Shown: positions 44,810 to 53,923, counted from the stretch's first letter. The stretch: DNA of 64,000 nt from Epibacterium ulvae (GCF_018678075.1 NZ_JAHHIR010000033.1:82036-146035), one strand, 5' to 3'. Numbers and translations: made by a program. The notes: generated by a model not told the origin, from the sequence alone.

Positions 44810-45678
44810 GCGCTTGCCTCCAATTGATTCTTCGTGCCCAGACGACCCACATGACCCGCCGCGCGGCGCGAGCGGCAATAATCGGTGTCAGAACAGACAA
44901 ACATCCGGTTGCCTTGATCATCCAGGATCACCTCGTCCAGATAGCTGTCTTTGGCAGCACAAAGATCACAGGCGTGATCAGCCTTGCTGGCCTCAAACGG
45001 ATAATCCTCAAAATCGAGGCTAACGATTTTCGTATAGGGCGGCACCGCATAGATCCGCTGTTCACGCCCAGCTCCAAACAGCTGGATTGCGGGCATGTCC
45101 ATTTTGGGATTGTCGAATTTGGGGATCGGGCTTGGGTCCATCACATAGCGCCCCTCAACCTTCACCGGATAGGCGTAAGAGGTTGAAATCGCACCGTGTT
45201 GGCTGATGTCCTCATAAAGTTTCACGTGCATCAACCCGTATTCTTCCAACGCATGCATCTTGCGGGTCTCTGTCTCGCGCGGCTCGAGAAAACGCAGCGG
45301 CTCTGGGATCGGCACCTGATATACGAGGATTTGATCTTCGCGCAGCACTGCCTCGGGGATGCGGTGACGGGTCTGGATGACATCGGCCTTATCCGTCTCC
45401 TCGGTGGTGGCGACATTGGCCGTGCGTTCAAAGAACTTGCGGATCGAGACCGCATTGGTGGTGTCATCCGCACCCTGGTCGATCACCTTGAACGTGTCAT
45501 CCGGTGTCAGCGTCGCGGCGGAAACCTGCACGCCGCCGGTCCCCCAGCCATACGGCATCGGCATCTCGCGGCTGGCAAAAGGCACCTGATAACCAGGGAT
45601 CGCCAGCCCTTTCAAGATCGCACGACGGATCATCCGCTTGGTCTGCTCGTCGAGATAGGCAAAGTTGTAGTCAGACAT
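44806..45678 (-). CDS. phnJ: C-P lyase catalytic subunit PhnJ
   Basis: Radical-SAM enzyme that cleaves the carbon-phosphorus bond of ribose 1-methylphosphonate 5-phosphate, releasing methane for methylphosphonate. The atypical cluster motif CX2CX21CX5C is complete at the C-terminus (CDLC, then VC and YC), giving the 4Fe-4S ligands and the catalytic cysteine. 290 residues. In the minus-strand run it follows phnI after a 276-bp gap that holds a plus-strand small gene, and overlaps phnK. Confidence 0.96.
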   Translation of the reverse strand: MSDYNFAYLDEQTKRMIRRAILKGLAIPGYQVPFASREMPMPYGWGTGGVQVSAATLTPDDTFKVIDQGADDTTNAVSIRKFFERTANVATTEETDKADVIQTRHRIPEAVLREDQILVYQVPIPEPLRFLEPRETETRKMHALEEYGLMHVKLYEDISQHGAISTSYAYPVKVEGRYVMDPSPIPKFDNPKMDMPAIQLFGAGREQRIYAVPPYTKIVSLDFEDYPFEASKADHACDLCAAKDSYLDEVILDDQGNRMFVCSDTDYCRSRRAAGHVGRLGTKNQLEASA

Positions 45679-45730
45679 ATTACCGACCCTTTACTGAATT
45701 TCTGTGACCTGCATACGAGGATGGTCCCAT

Positions 45731-45952
45731 ATGAGTTTTGAACAAAAATTGGCCTTTGCATTCGGAGGCGCTTTTGCCCTGTTGATCTATTTTCTCATTC
45801 GGCTGGCAGTTAAATACCGGCGCGGGGATTTTGATGGCGTTCCACCTGCTGGTCGCCAAACCGAAGCGACGAGTTCGATAAATACTATTGATGTTGCCGC
45901 CGGCACAGGATGTTACGGCGGCGGCACACCCGGTTGCGGCGGAGGCGACTAG
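45731..45952 (+). CDS. Small Gly/Cys-rich membrane protein inside the phn operon
   Basis: A 73-residue protein on the strand opposite to phnI and phnJ. One transmembrane helix (about residues 8-26, FAFGGAFALLIYFLIRLAV) is followed by a short basic stretch and a C-terminal GTGCYGGGTPGCGGGD with two cysteines in a glycine-rich setting. The ATG at 45731 is preferred over an ATG at 45704. Its base composition is lower in GC than the flanking phn genes. I know no family; a phnI-phnJ spacer on the other strand would be the alternative. It ends 3 nt before the phnI stop region. Confidence 0.6.
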   Translation: MSFEQKLAFAFGGAFALLIYFLIRLAVKYRRGDFDGVPPAGRQTEATSSINTIDVAAGTGCYGGGTPGCGGGD

Positions 45953-45954
45953 GC

Positions 45955-47058
45955 TCATTCCGCGGCCTCCTGCGCAGGCTCGGACGCGGCCAGATTGGCC
46001 TCTGCCTCAGCACGCAGCTTGCGGACCAGTTCCAGCTCGGCCTGAAAATCCACATAGTGGGGCAGTTTGATGTGCTCCAGGAAACCCGTGGCCTGAATGT
46101 TGTCGCTATGGCTCAACACGAATTCCTCGTCCTGCGCGATGGCGCCCAGATTGTCTTCACCCAGCTCTTCCCAGCGCAGCGCCCGGTCGACCAGCGCCAT
46201 GGAAATCGCCTTGCGTTCGGACTGACCAAAGATCAGCCCATAGCCGCGGGTAAACTGCGGCGGCTCTGTTTTGGAGCCGGTAAACTGGTTCACGGTCTCA
46301 CATTCGGTAAGCTCAACTTCACCGATTTCAATGGCAAAGCCCAGCTCGGGGATCTCCATCTCTACCGCGACTTTGCCGATGCGCAATTCGCCGACAAAAG
46401 CGTGGTTGCGCCCATAACCACGCTGCGTGGAATAGGCGAGGCCCAGGGTGAAGCCTTCGTCACCACGCGCCAGCGCCTGCAACCGCAAGGCTCGACCGGC
46501 GGGGTAGGACATCGGCTCACGCGTCAGATCCCCCGGCACCGCATCGGATTGCGGCTCATCCTGAATGATATCTTCACCCTTCAGGAAGGTGGTGATATGG
46601 GGTGTCGCCTCTTGGCGCGGTGTGGCTGTTGCGGCCTCGGACACCTCGCCATCGGCGGCCAGTTTGAAATCCAGCAGACGGTGGGTGTAGTCAAACGTTG
46701 GCCCCAGAACCTGCCCGCCCGGCGCGTCCTTGAACGTGGCCGAGATCCGGCGATCACAGGCCATCTCGGCCGTCTCAATCGCCTCAGAATAACCAAAACG
46801 CGGCAAGGTGGTGCGATAGGCCCGCATCAAGAACACCGCCTCGATCAGATCGCCACGGGACTGTTTGATCGCCAATGCGGCGAGGTCGGGATCGTACAAT
46901 GACCCTTCGGCCATCACCCGGTTCACGGCAAGGGCCATCTGTTCACGGATTTGACCAACGCTCATTTCTGGAATAGTGGTATCGCCCCGGCGTTCCTCGG
47001 CCAGCCAGGCGTGGGCGTTGTCAATGGCGCGCTCGCCCCCTTTTACGGCAACATACAT
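45955..47058 (-). CDS. phnI: C-P lyase subunit PhnI
   Basis: Subunit of the PhnGHIJ core that displaces adenine from ATP with phosphonate to form ribose 1-phosphonate 5-triphosphate. 367 residues. Family patterns MYVAVKGGERAID at the N-terminus and GEVELTECETVNQFTGSK later are clear. It follows phnH by 3 nt, so the two are coupled. In this genome a plus-strand gene lies between phnI and phnJ, which are normally adjacent. Confidence 0.95.
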   Translation of the reverse strand: MYVAVKGGERAIDNAHAWLAEERRGDTTIPEMSVGQIREQMALAVNRVMAEGSLYDPDLAALAIKQSRGDLIEAVFLMRAYRTTLPRFGYSEAIETAEMACDRRISATFKDAPGGQVLGPTFDYTHRLLDFKLAADGEVSEAATATPRQEATPHITTFLKGEDIIQDEPQSDAVPGDLTREPMSYPAGRALRLQALARGDEGFTLGLAYSTQRGYGRNHAFVGELRIGKVAVEMEIPELGFAIEIGEVELTECETVNQFTGSKTEPPQFTRGYGLIFGQSERKAISMALVDRALRWEELGEDNLGAIAQDEEFVLSHSDNIQATGFLEHIKLPHYVDFQAELELVRKLRAEAEANLAASEPAQEAAE

Positions 47059-47061
47059 CGG

Positions 47062-47640
47062 CTACGCCTCCTCGCTGATTTGACTGGACCGCGGCAGTGC
47101 CATCACTTGGCTGCCGGCGGTGAAAAACAGATCGATACCCAGTGGGAACAACAGAGTGTTGCGCTGCAGTGCGGTCACATCAGGCAGGCTCATCTGGATC
47201 TGATCCTTGATACCCGGACCGCTCAACACGGCGGTGGGAGCGCCAAACGCTGGCTGCTCGACAATCAGCGTGGCCGAGCGATCCGGATACTCTGAGGTTC
47301 CAATCCTGTATTGATCCAAGGGCAACAACGCGTCCCAGCCGCCCAGGGCGAAATCCGCCTCTGCCGCCGGCACAATCGGTGCCCCGGTGTGAAAGGTGAC
47401 CCAAACGCGCAGAGCCTCGCTGTCCACGTCATCGGCAAGGAACAGCTTGGTCTCGGGATCGCAAAGGGTCAGCAGCAAGGTGCCCGCCGCAATTGAGATG
47501 CCCGCAGGTGCCTGCGCACCGGTGATGTCGAAAAACTGCCCGGGGCGTGCCATGGCGTTCATTGCTGCGCGAAACGCATGCGCCGCATCGGTGGCCGGGG
47601 CGGTAAACCCTCCGGCGAAATGAGTGTTCTCTGCCTGCAT
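47062..47640 (-). CDS. phnH: C-P lyase subunit PhnH
   Basis: Subunit of the C-P lyase core, 192 residues, with a PLP-transferase-like fold lacking the catalytic lysine in the family. GGFTAPATDAAHAFRAAMNAMARPG is the typical opening. Its start overlaps the phnG stop by one base (TGATG), showing translational coupling. Confidence 0.94.
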   Translation of the reverse strand: MQAENTHFAGGFTAPATDAAHAFRAAMNAMARPGQFFDITGAQAPAGISIAAGTLLLTLCDPETKLFLADDVDSEALRVWVTFHTGAPIVPAAEADFALGGWDALLPLDQYRIGTSEYPDRSATLIVEQPAFGAPTAVLSGPGIKDQIQMSLPDVTALQRNTLLFPLGIDLFFTAGSQVMALPRSSQISEEA

Positions 47641-48092
47641 CAGTCTTCCCCCCGCGCCAATGTAAAGAAATCAACCTTGGTCGCTGCCGCCTTGGCCGCG
47701 CGTGCCGTCTTGGTCGCTGTTTGAGTGTCACGAAGAGGGGTCAGGATGGAGCGCTCTACCACATCCGCCATCTCCCCCTGCATCAGAGCGTCCACTTTGG
47801 CTGCGATCTCCGCATGGTGTTTGTCGCGTCCCTGTACATAGCCGTGCCCAACCGCGCCGCCATCCAGAGACACCGCACAGCGGGTCACGGTCATCTCGCC
47901 TAGATTAAAGGGCGCTCCGGTGCCTCCCATACGTCCACGCACCATAACGCCGCCGATCTCTGGCGGGCGCAGCCAGGTAAAATCAGGCTCTGCGCCCAAT
48001 CCGCTCCACAGCTCCGCCAATTGTTCTGGCGATGCTTTGGCCAGCAGCCCCATCCAGGCTTTGCGGGCCGCCTGCGCCTCTTCCGTCTTCAT
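47640..48092 (-). CDS. phnG: C-P lyase subunit PhnG
   Basis: Smallest core subunit of C-P lyase, 150 residues. The family pattern RKAWMGLLAKASPEQLAELW is at the N-terminus. The ATG at 48092 is chosen over an upstream frame from 48134, since a GGTTTTCC/AAGGGA region precedes it and the family starts here. It is the first gene of the phnGHIJKLN run and has a predicted PhnF operator and promoter just upstream. Confidence 0.92.
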   Translation of the reverse strand: MKTEEAQAARKAWMGLLAKASPEQLAELWSGLGAEPDFTWLRPPEIGGVMVRGRMGGTGAPFNLGEMTVTRCAVSLDGGAVGHGYVQGRDKHHAEIAAKVDALMQGEMADVVERSILTPLRDTQTATKTARAAKAAATKVDFFTLARGED

Positions 48093-48112
48093 GTCGGTTT
48101 TCCCTTGGCAAG

Positions 48113-48143
48113 TTTGTCTACTTGTCCTATACAACTATACAAA
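48113..48143 (-). promoter_or_regulatory. Predicted PhnF operator before phnG
   Basis: A long dyad: arm TTTGTCTACTTGT (48113-48125), spacer CCTAT, arm ACAACTATACAAA (48131-48143), with 11 of 13 arm positions symmetric. It lies between the predicted promoter and phnG, and a matching site occurs at 49724-49754. PhnF encoded next door is the likely ligand-responsive repressor. Confidence 0.65.
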
Positions 48144-48171
48144 TCATACATGAGTCGCCCTGTTGGACCAA
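48143..48171 (-). promoter_or_regulatory. Predicted phnG promoter
   Basis: On the minus strand TTGGTC (48171-48166), 17 bp, TATGAT (48148-48143). The -10 hexamer shares its last base with the predicted PhnF dyad, so bound repressor would block initiation. Confidence 0.6.
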
Positions 48172-48236
48172 TTGCGAATTTGTGAAACTTTCAAGACGAC
48201 GGCTGATTTTCAGCCCACAACAGGAGCGCAGGCGTC

Positions 48237-48953
48237 ATGGCGGGCACCCCCGTTTGGAAATCCATATCTCTCACGCTGACAGAAGAGATCGCCCAAGGTC
48301 GTTATGAGACCGGCAGCAAATTACCCCCCGAAACACAGCTCGCAGCGCGCTTTGGGGTCAATCGCCATACGGTCCGCCGCGCGCTGGCTGAGATGGCGGA
48401 AAAGGGTCTGGTACATGCGCGGCGCGGCTCGGGTGTCTTTGTGGCAGCAGCGCCTACCGACTACCCTTTGGGAAAACGTGTGCGGTTCCGGCAAAGCCTG
48501 CGCGCGGCGGGGCGCACGCCAGGGGGGCGACAGCTTGCCATCACCACACGCGGCGCGGACGCACGTGAGACAGAGGCCCTGGAGCTTTCGCCCGGTGACG
48601 CGGTGCATGTGACGGATTCCCTGTCCTTTGCCGATGGACAGCCCGTTGCAGTGGCACAAAGCTGCTTTCCAGCCGCCCGGTTTCCCAGTTTTCCGGAAGT
48701 TCACCGCGAGACCCAATCGGTTACCGAAAGCTTCCGCGCACTTGGGGTTCCAGATTACACCCGCGCCTGGACCCGACTGACCGCCGTCGCCGCAAACCCG
48801 ACGCAAGCGCTGCACCTGATGTTAAAAGAGGGCGATCCCCTGTTGCGCTCAGTCAGCGTCAATGCGGATGCGGAGGGGCGCCCGATTGAGTTCGGCACGA
48901 CATATTTCGCCGGGCAGCGGATATCACTCACCCTGGCAGCAGAAGACTTCTGA
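48237..48953 (+). CDS. phnF: GntR-family phosphonate regulator
   Basis: A 238-residue HutC-subfamily GntR repressor. The N-terminal winged helix (RYETGSKLPPETQLAARFGVNRHTVRRALAEMAEKGLV) is followed by an UTRA ligand domain with LRAAGRTPGG and EFGTTYF. It is divergent from phnG and should repress the phn genes until a phosphonate pathway ligand binds; this is by family and position. A GGAGCG site precedes the ATG. Confidence 0.92.
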   Translation: MAGTPVWKSISLTLTEEIAQGRYETGSKLPPETQLAARFGVNRHTVRRALAEMAEKGLVHARRGSGVFVAAAPTDYPLGKRVRFRQSLRAAGRTPGGRQLAITTRGADARETEALELSPGDAVHVTDSLSFADGQPVAVAQSCFPAARFPSFPEVHRETQSVTESFRALGVPDYTRAWTRLTAVAANPTQALHLMLKEGDPLLRSVSVNADAEGRPIEFGTTYFAGQRISLTLAAEDF

Positions 48954-49095
48954 AACGGTACGCCAGACCACCAAACACTCCCGCCCAGTTTTGCCGCTCT
49001 AAAAAGCGCCTAAACCCGTTGGGCCGGGCGCCCTGCTGGCGCAGGGCGCGGGCGGTCAGCAACAAGCGGTGGCGCATCTTGTGCTGTATCAGGGG

Positions 49096-49710
49096 TCATT
49101 CGTATTTTTCGAGAAAACCTTCAATCGGCAGTGAGCGAAAATCTGGCAGCGCCTGTCGCAATTGATCATGATCCCACGCCCACCAGGCCAGCGTCTGCAA
49201 CCGTTCCGCGATATCCTCAGAGAACCGTCGTCGGATCAGCTTGGCGGTATTGCCGCCCACAATCGTATAGGGCGCCACATCCTTGGTCACCACTGCGCCT
49301 GATGCCACAATCGCGCCATCGCCAATGGTAACCTCCGGCTTGATCATCGCCCCATGGCCGATCCAGGTGTCATGGCCAATATGCGCCATCCGGCCAGCCC
49401 TACGCGCAAACCAATCCGCATCGTCCGGCACATCGTTCCAGTAAGAGGCCGAGCGGTACAGGAAATGATGTAACGAGGCTCTCTCGATCGGGTGGTCCGT
49501 CGCTCCGATCCGCACAAAACTGGCGATATTGGCGAACTTTCCCACCTGCACATTGGCCAGATCACACATCCGGTCGCAATAGCTGTAGTCGCCCATCTCC
49601 ACATTGGCCAAACGCGTCCCCACGCCGATCTCGACAAATCGACCAAAGCGGGAATTCACAACATCGCATCCTTCTTTGATATGCGGTGTCTCGGCGGAAA
49701 GCTTGGGCAT
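49096..49710 (-). CDS. Phosphonate-operon hexapeptide acyltransferase
   Basis: A 204-residue left-handed beta-helix acyltransferase of the xenobiotic/DapH-like type found in phosphonate operons (TIGR03308-like). Hexapeptide repeats run through GRFVEIGVGTRLANVEMGD and IGHGAMIKPEVTIGDGAIVASGAVVTKDV. Its role may be to acetylate an aminoalkylphosphonate substrate. It has its own promoter and a second predicted PhnF site, though it lies 153 bp after phnE on the same strand. GGAGGG precedes the ATG. Confidence 0.88.
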   Translation of the reverse strand: MPKLSAETPHIKEGCDVVNSRFGRFVEIGVGTRLANVEMGDYSYCDRMCDLANVQVGKFANIASFVRIGATDHPIERASLHHFLYRSASYWNDVPDDADWFARRAGRMAHIGHDTWIGHGAMIKPEVTIGDGAIVASGAVVTKDVAPYTIVGGNTAKLIRRRFSEDIAERLQTLAWWAWDHDQLRQALPDFRSLPIEGFLEKYE

Positions 49711-49723
49711 GGAATCCCTCCAA

Positions 49724-49754
49724 CTTGTCTGCGTTTAATATACAACTAGACAAA
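49724..49754 (-). promoter_or_regulatory. Predicted PhnF operator before the acyltransferase gene
   Basis: Arm CTTGTCTGCGTTT (49724-49736), spacer AATAT, arm ACAACTAGACAAA (49742-49754). It aligns base for base with the site before phnG: 9 of 13 left-arm and 12 of 13 right-arm positions agree. It begins just inside the predicted -10. Confidence 0.62.
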
Positions 49755-49782
49755 TAATACAGACCCGCCCGCATGATCACAA
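49754..49782 (-). promoter_or_regulatory. Predicted acyltransferase promoter
   Basis: On the minus strand TTGTGA (49782-49777), 17 bp, TATTAT (49759-49754), the same arrangement relative to the operator as before phnG. Confidence 0.58.
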
Positions 49783-49863
49783 GCCAGCCAGTATGAAGCT
49801 TCCATGACAAAAGGCACGGAGATTGCCCCCGCGCCTTTCTTATAATCCCAAAAGAGGCGACGT

Positions 49864-51177
49864 TTATTTGCCGCGGATCAGACGCTTGCGCAGCCAGCCC
49901 GAGAACCAGTCCATGAACATCACCATCAAGATGATCAGGACGATGTAGTAAGACACCTCTTCCCAGTCCTTCTGGGTGATGATCGCCTGCACCAGCATCA
50001 GACCGATGCCGCCGCCGGTGATCGCACCAATCACAGTGGCCGAGCGCGTATTGGATTCCAGGAAATACAGCACCTGGCTCAGCAGAACCGGGATGATCTG
50101 CGGTAGAACACCAAAGCGGTAGCGTTGCAGCGGCTTGGCGCCCGTCGACTGGATGCCCTCGATCTGCTTGCTGTCCACATTTTCCAGCGCTTCGGAGAAG
50201 ATTTTGCCAAAGGTGCCAGAGTCGGTGATCAAAATCGCCAGTGCCCCGGTCAGCGGCCCAAGGCCAAAGGCGCGGGTCAAGATGATGGTCCAGATCAGCG
50301 CATCCACGCCCCGCACAAAGTCAAAGAACCGACGCACCGCAAAACGCACCGCAAACAAAGGGGCAAAGTTGCGCGCCGCCATAAAGGCCAGCGGCAGGGC
50401 CAAAATCGCCGCCCCCAAGGTGCCCAGGAAGGCCATCAGGATGGTCTCAAACAACGCCCAGACCACGGCCCCGTGACGCCACAGCGGATTGTGCCAGAAA
50501 TCATGGAAAATCGCCGCCGCTTCGCCGTTCAAGGCCAGCCCAGAAATTTCGCCAAAGCTCTTGCCGTAATAGGGGCTCTCCAGCGCAAAGAAGAACAGCT
50601 CCCACCCGTTGAAATAGCGGAACACTTCGCTGCGATTGCGCGTCACCGACAGACGGCCCGCATCGGTGGTGATCCCTACCCGGTTTTTGGAGGCGCTGAT
50701 CCAATCCGGCAATTGGTCGGCGTCCACAGGATAAGTCTGGATCACGCCGCGCGAGCGCGACACCTCAAACGTCATCAGACCAAAGTCCGGCACATCATAG
50801 GTGACAAAATTCGGCGCAAAGGTCACCAGATGTCCATCGCCCAGGTCGATTTCCGTGGTCTCGTCACCGCGAACGACCCAATCCGGTTCATTCGCTTCGG
50901 TGTAACGCGCCTTGCGGTCGCCCTCGATAGAGACGGTGATCTCGCTGTTGCGGTTGTCCATCGTGACATGGGTTTTGTAGCTATAGGCGTCCGCGACCAA
51001 TGTCTTGGCATTCTCGGCATTGGCACGTTGCCACAGCGCGGGAATGTCAAACGCCACAAAAATATAAGCGAAGTAAGCGACAATCGCCAATAGCACGGCA
51101 AAGGTTGTCATCCGCTTGCGGCGGAACAATTGCGTCGCCTGCAAGGACAGATCGGCAGAAGAATCGAGCATTGCCAT
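49864..51177 (-). CDS. phnE: Phosphonate ABC transporter permease with a periplasmic insert
   Basis: Second PhnE-type permease, 437 residues. After the first span (about residues 24-44) there is a hydrophilic region of about 145 residues with beta-strand character, then five or six spans and the coupling loop SEALENVDSKQIEGIQSTGAKPLQRYRFGVLPQ. The insert makes it about 145 residues longer than usual PhnE. It starts 3 nt after the first permease and forms the channel with it. Confidence 0.92.
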   Translation of the reverse strand: MAMLDSSADLSLQATQLFRRKRMTTFAVLLAIVAYFAYIFVAFDIPALWQRANAENAKTLVADAYSYKTHVTMDNRNSEITVSIEGDRKARYTEANEPDWVVRGDETTEIDLGDGHLVTFAPNFVTYDVPDFGLMTFEVSRSRGVIQTYPVDADQLPDWISASKNRVGITTDAGRLSVTRNRSEVFRYFNGWELFFFALESPYYGKSFGEISGLALNGEAAAIFHDFWHNPLWRHGAVVWALFETILMAFLGTLGAAILALPLAFMAARNFAPLFAVRFAVRRFFDFVRGVDALIWTIILTRAFGLGPLTGALAILITDSGTFGKIFSEALENVDSKQIEGIQSTGAKPLQRYRFGVLPQIIPVLLSQVLYFLESNTRSATVIGAITGGGIGLMLVQAIITQKDWEEVSYYIVLIILMVMFMDWFSGWLRKRLIRGK

Positions 51178-51180
51178 GGG

Positions 51181-52056
51181 TTAAGACCTTCCCGCCGCGC
51201 CATGCACCAGCCGGTCGCGGAAATAGCTTGAGACCTGATCGACGATCATGATGGTCAGGAAAAGAATGATGAACATGGCGGCGGCTTCGTCAAAACGGCC
51301 CGGGCCCCAGGAAATCGCATTTTTCAGCTCATATCCAAGGCCACCTGCCCCCACAAAACCCAAGATAGCCGAGGCGCGGATATTGATTTCAAGCCGCAGC
51401 AACGCATAGCTCAGCCAGTTCGGCGCAACCTGTGGCACCACCCCCAGCAACATCCGTTGCGACCAGCTGGCCCCGACCGAGGCAAGCCCGTCGATGGGCT
51501 TCAGATCCGCGTTCTCGTTCACTTCAGAGAAGAGTTTTCCCAGCGCACCAGCAGTGTGAATGGCGATTGCGATCATCGCAGGCACCGGGCCACCGCCCAT
51601 GATAAAGATCAGAACCAGCGCCACCACGATCTCGGGGATGGCGCGTGTGGCATCCATGATCCGGCGAAACACTGGGATCAGGCGGGGAAACCGCGCCAAC
51701 CCTCGGGTCGACAGCAGCGACAGCACCACCGCAAATGCCGCACCAATCAGGGTCGACAGGGCGGCGATGTTAAACGTTTCGAGCAGCGCCGGGAGATATT
51801 CCCACATAAAGCCGGGCAACTGATCCAAGTTGGCCCAGGCTTCTGAGACAACTTCGGCTGGGTAGTCGAAGAAATTGTCAATCCCACCCCAGAAACTGCC
51901 GCCATTGCGGGTCGAGGCGACTTGGAAGCCCGACACCATAAGCACAACAAAAAACAGGAGCATCAGCCCCGAATACAGCCGCTTGCGCGCAACCTGTGCG
52001 ATGTAGTCATCGGCAACAGTGTTCGCATTCAAATTGGTCGTGGCCAGATCAGCCAT
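51181..52056 (-). CDS. phnE: Phosphonate ABC transporter permease
   Basis: First PhnE-type inner-membrane permease, 291 residues, with about six spans and the coupling loop SEVNENADLKPIDGLASVGASWSQRMLLGVVPQ. It lies between phnD and the larger permease in the order phnC-phnD-phnE-phnE, a common layout with duplicated permease genes. Confidence 0.93.
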   Translation of the reverse strand: MADLATTNLNANTVADDYIAQVARKRLYSGLMLLFFVVLMVSGFQVASTRNGGSFWGGIDNFFDYPAEVVSEAWANLDQLPGFMWEYLPALLETFNIAALSTLIGAAFAVVLSLLSTRGLARFPRLIPVFRRIMDATRAIPEIVVALVLIFIMGGGPVPAMIAIAIHTAGALGKLFSEVNENADLKPIDGLASVGASWSQRMLLGVVPQVAPNWLSYALLRLEINIRASAILGFVGAGGLGYELKNAISWGPGRFDEAAAMFIILFLTIMIVDQVSSYFRDRLVHGAAGRS

Positions 52057-52073
52057 CAGGGCGCCCCCGTATT

Positions 52074-52107
52074 AAAAATGGCGAGCCGACCGCTAGGCCA
52101 GCTCGCC
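52074..52107 (-). terminator. Attenuator-like hairpin between phnD and phnE
   Basis: On the minus strand GGCGAGC (52107-52101) pairs with GCTCGCC (52086-52080) around a 14-nt loop, followed by ATTTTTAAT. It lies between binding-protein and permease genes, where partial termination would keep PhnD in excess. Confidence 0.6.
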
Positions 52108-52126
52108 TGATAGATCTTAGTCCAGA

Positions 52127-53035
52127 TTAGTTCTTGGACTTCGCCAGACGGGCGCCGATGATGGATTCATAAGCGTCGTGGGTGATCGGGTCGAAGCCCA
52201 GGGATTCACCAGCAGAGATGTTGTAGGCGCAGTCTTGGTCGGTTTCATACATACCGTCGATCAGCGCGACCATTTTCTCTTTTACGTCAGCAGGCAGAGC
52301 CTTACGCAGAACGATTGGGCCTTCTGGGATCGGCTTGGATTTCCAGATCTGAACCAGGTCGTTCATGTCGATCAGACCGTTGTCGACCATCTTGCGCAGC
52401 TGACCAGAGTTGTAGCCATCTTCCCACTCGCCCAGACCGTCGGCCCAGGTTACGCCGCCGTCAACGTCGCCGTTTACAACCGCCAGAACAGTCTGCTCGT
52501 GACCGCCGGTGAATTTAACTTCACCAAAGTAGTCGCCGGTTTCCATGGTGATGCCGTCTTTGTATGTCGGGATCTCGATGGAGGGGATCAGGTAGCCAGA
52601 CGTGGAGTTCGGGTCACCGAAACCAAATGCTTTGCCCTTCATGTCGTCCAACGACGCGATGGCACTGTCTGCACGTGCAAAGCCGATTGAGTGGTATGCA
52701 AACGAACCATCAACGTTGATTTTAACCAGAACAGGCTCAACCGCTTCTGGGTCCTGCAGGTAGGTCGCAGCGTAAGAAGACGCGCCCAACCATGCATAGT
52801 CCAGAGTACCGCCAACGAGACCCTGGATAACACCAGCATAGTCAGCAGGGGTGAAGATCTTTACTGGAACGCCCAGTGTTTCTTCAACATGCGCCTTCAG
52901 GCACTCATGTGCGTTCAGACGGTCCTGTGCGTTTTCGCCGCCCAGGATGCCGATGCGGAATTCTTCGATACCCTCAGCAAAAACAGGGGTGGTCAGTGCG
53001 GTGGTGGCCAGAACGGCCGCGATAACATTTTTCAT
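52127..53035 (-). CDS. phnD: Phosphonate-binding protein
   Basis: Periplasmic binding protein of 302 residues with a signal peptide ending TPVFAEG (cleavage near residue 21). Family pattern GVIQGLVGGTLDYAWLGASSYA and SKPIPEGPIVLRKALPADVKEKM is clear. It binds phosphonates such as 2-aminoethylphosphonate and hands them to the PhnE pair. It follows phnC after 66 nt. Confidence 0.94.
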   Translation of the reverse strand: MKNVIAAVLATTALTTPVFAEGIEEFRIGILGGENAQDRLNAHECLKAHVEETLGVPVKIFTPADYAGVIQGLVGGTLDYAWLGASSYAATYLQDPEAVEPVLVKINVDGSFAYHSIGFARADSAIASLDDMKGKAFGFGDPNSTSGYLIPSIEIPTYKDGITMETGDYFGEVKFTGGHEQTVLAVVNGDVDGGVTWADGLGEWEDGYNSGQLRKMVDNGLIDMNDLVQIWKSKPIPEGPIVLRKALPADVKEKMVALIDGMYETDQDCAYNISAGESLGFDPITHDAYESIIGARLAKSKN

Positions 53036-53101
53036 CTCGAAAAGCTCTCCAGGTTAGTCTCCGGAGCGCTTTCACTCCGAAGGGGATGAAAACTCAGGTG
53101 G

Positions 53102-53923
53102 TTACTGTGCCGGAACAGACGCGCCCATTTCGTTGGCTGTCTTTTCCAGTGTCTCGATCTCGGTCGACGTTGCCGCCTCTGAGAACTCGGAGCCGGCGCC
53201 ATAGATTTCGCGCGCAACACCGGTTGTTAGCTGCTCGGGCAGACCGTCAAAGACGATGCGCCCATCGCGCATGCCAATCACGCGATCACAATAGCGACGC
53301 GCGGTATCCAACGTGTGCAGGTTGGCGATCACGGTACGGCCGTCTTCTTCGTGGATACGGCGCAGAGCCTGCATCACGGTCTGTGCGTTCATCGGGTCAA
53401 GCGACGCAATCGGCTCATCCGCCAGGATGATCTTAGGGTCCTGCATCAACGCACGAGCAATCGCCACACGCTGCTGCTGACCACCCGACAGGGCCTCGGC
53501 CCGTTTTGGCGCGTGCTCAGCAATGCCGAGACGGTCCAGAATATTGATGGCACGGTGAATGTCGTCCATCGGATACAGGTTGAACATGGTCGCCAACGTC
53601 GAGCGGCGGTTCAACGTTCCGTGCAGCACGTTGGACACAACATCCATACGCGGCACCAGGTTGAACTGCTGAAAGATCATCGCGCATTCGGACTGCCACG
53701 CACGTTTGGCGGCCCCTTTTAACGACGTGATCTCACGCCCTTCAAAGGTCATGGTGCCCTCAGACGCATCGCCAAGGCGGTTCATCATTCGCAACAGGGT
53801 CGATTTGCCCGCGCCAGAACGACCGATGATGCCCAGCATGCACGGCTTGTCGATTTCCAGCGTTGCACTGTCGACCGCGATCTTGTCGCCGAACCGTTTG
53901 GTAAGTTTATTAATTCGCAGCAC
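53102..53923 (-). CDS. phnC: Phosphonate ABC transporter ATP-binding protein
   Basis: ATPase of the phosphonate importer, 273 residues. Walker [10 protein letters not shown] (about 34-42), signature [15 protein letters not shown], Walker [13 protein letters not shown]. It is the first gene of the phnC-phnD-phnE-phnE unit. I did not find a PhnF-type dyad before it, unlike phnG and the acyltransferase gene. Confidence 0.94.
   Translation of the reverse strand: MLRINKLTKRFGDKIAVDSATLEIDKPCMLGIIGRSGAGKSTLLRMMNRLGDASEGTMTFEGREITSLKGAAKRAWQSECAMIFQQFNLVPRMDVVSNVLHGTLNRRSTLATMFNLYPMDDIHRAINILDRLGIAEHAPKRAEALSGGQQQRVAIARALMQDPKIILADEPIASLDPMNAQTVMQALRRIHEEDGRTVIANLHTLDTARRYCDRVIGMRDGRIVFDGLPEQLTTGVAREIYGAGSEFSEAATSTEIETLEKTANEMGASVPAQ

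Noticed and set aside
53060..53082. Hairpin between phnC and phnD
   Set aside because: CGGAG/CTCCG is a short stem without a T-run and could not be called a terminator.
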